Shown here: piece after piece, positions 5,397 to 5,429 of the stretch | Numbering within the stretch: position 1 is the first letter of the stretch | Layout of the letters: every line of letters starts with the position of its first letter | NCBI GenBank assembly: GCA_964557845.1 | Contig: CAZLBV010000095.1 | Location: forward strand, 1 to 5,429 | DNA length: 5,429 bases | Source of the DNA: CAZLBV01 sp964557845 | Lineage (GTDB): Bacteria > Acidobacteriota > Aminicenantia > Aminicenantales > Aminicenantaceae | Reading direction: 5' to 3' | The notes under the pieces: model-generated | Told to the model about the DNA's origin: nothing | Database searches by the model: none | What the model saw: only the letters and a program-made list of their open reading frames with translations | Position numbers and translations under genes: made by a program

Positions 5397-5429
5397 CTTA
5401 TACTTACCCAACCATATGATTCGTGTGTT
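5341..5429 (+). CDS. Possible 5' end of a gene continuing past the window edge
   Basis: From the ATG at 5341 the frame stays open for 29 codons to the window edge; it is open back to a stop at 5296. The peptide begins M-P-L-P-I-L-T-A-V-P-S-I-F. An in-frame ATG at 5392 is an alternative start. Both ATGs have a purine-rich run (GAGGAA, GAGGGG) only 0-3 nt upstream, closer than usual for ribosome binding. The hydrophobic opening with G-V-M-P-L-Y-L faintly recalls the start of LON substrate-binding domains, but that match is too weak to name the gene. A chance open frame of this length is quite likely. Confidence 0.25.
   Translation, partial: MPLPILTAVPSIFTRGVMPLYLPNHMIRV

Overview
The window looks like chromosomal DNA of a Gram-negative-type bacterium of moderate GC content. 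It carries several exported proteins, a short ORF that reads like part of an outer-membrane beta-barrel protein, and a stomatin/paraslipin-type membrane protein. Shine-Dalgarno sites are mostly clear (AAGGAG, AGAGGAG, GGAGA). The phylum cannot be fixed from this sequence alone. No RNA gene, CRISPR array, insertion sequence or phage gene was seen.

Left part (1-1866). The 3' end of an SPFH/band-7 (QmcA/paraslipin-like) gene enters on the + strand. It converges on a minus-strand pair: an exported calcineurin-like metallophosphoesterase with a purple-acid-phosphatase-type N-terminal domain (393-1607), preceded by an 89-residue ORF (1597-1866). That small ORF is the most unusual object here. Its first half reads like the start of a secreted M20-family metallopeptidase and its second half like the very C-terminus of the same family, joined in frame at an Asn-Ile-Arg that both ends would normally contain. 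It therefore appears to be a gene with nearly its whole catalytic body deleted, keeping its start, its stop and its 11-bp overlap with the phosphoesterase gene.

Middle part (1867-4891). An AT-rich divergent intergenic region separates that pair from a compact + strand operon: an ABC ATPase (1988-2722), an ABC-2 type permease (2719-3510, ATGA overlap) and a class III PLP aminotransferase most like the diaminobutyrate/4-aminobutyrate aminotransferases (3527-4891, 16 bp after the permease). The ATPase has no visible Shine-Dalgarno sequence, and a plausible promoter would start transcription at its ATG, so it may be leaderless. The ATPase and permease should form an ABC-2 exporter. The link to the aminotransferase is positional, and the transported substrate is unknown.

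Right part (4892-5429). A short minus-strand ORF with a signal peptide (4921-5193) resembles a truncated outer-membrane beta-barrel protein. Beyond it is a 236-bp stretch with two small inverted repeats, an imperfect direct repeat, a perfect TATAAT, and a + strand reading frame that stays open to the window edge and may be the start of another gene.
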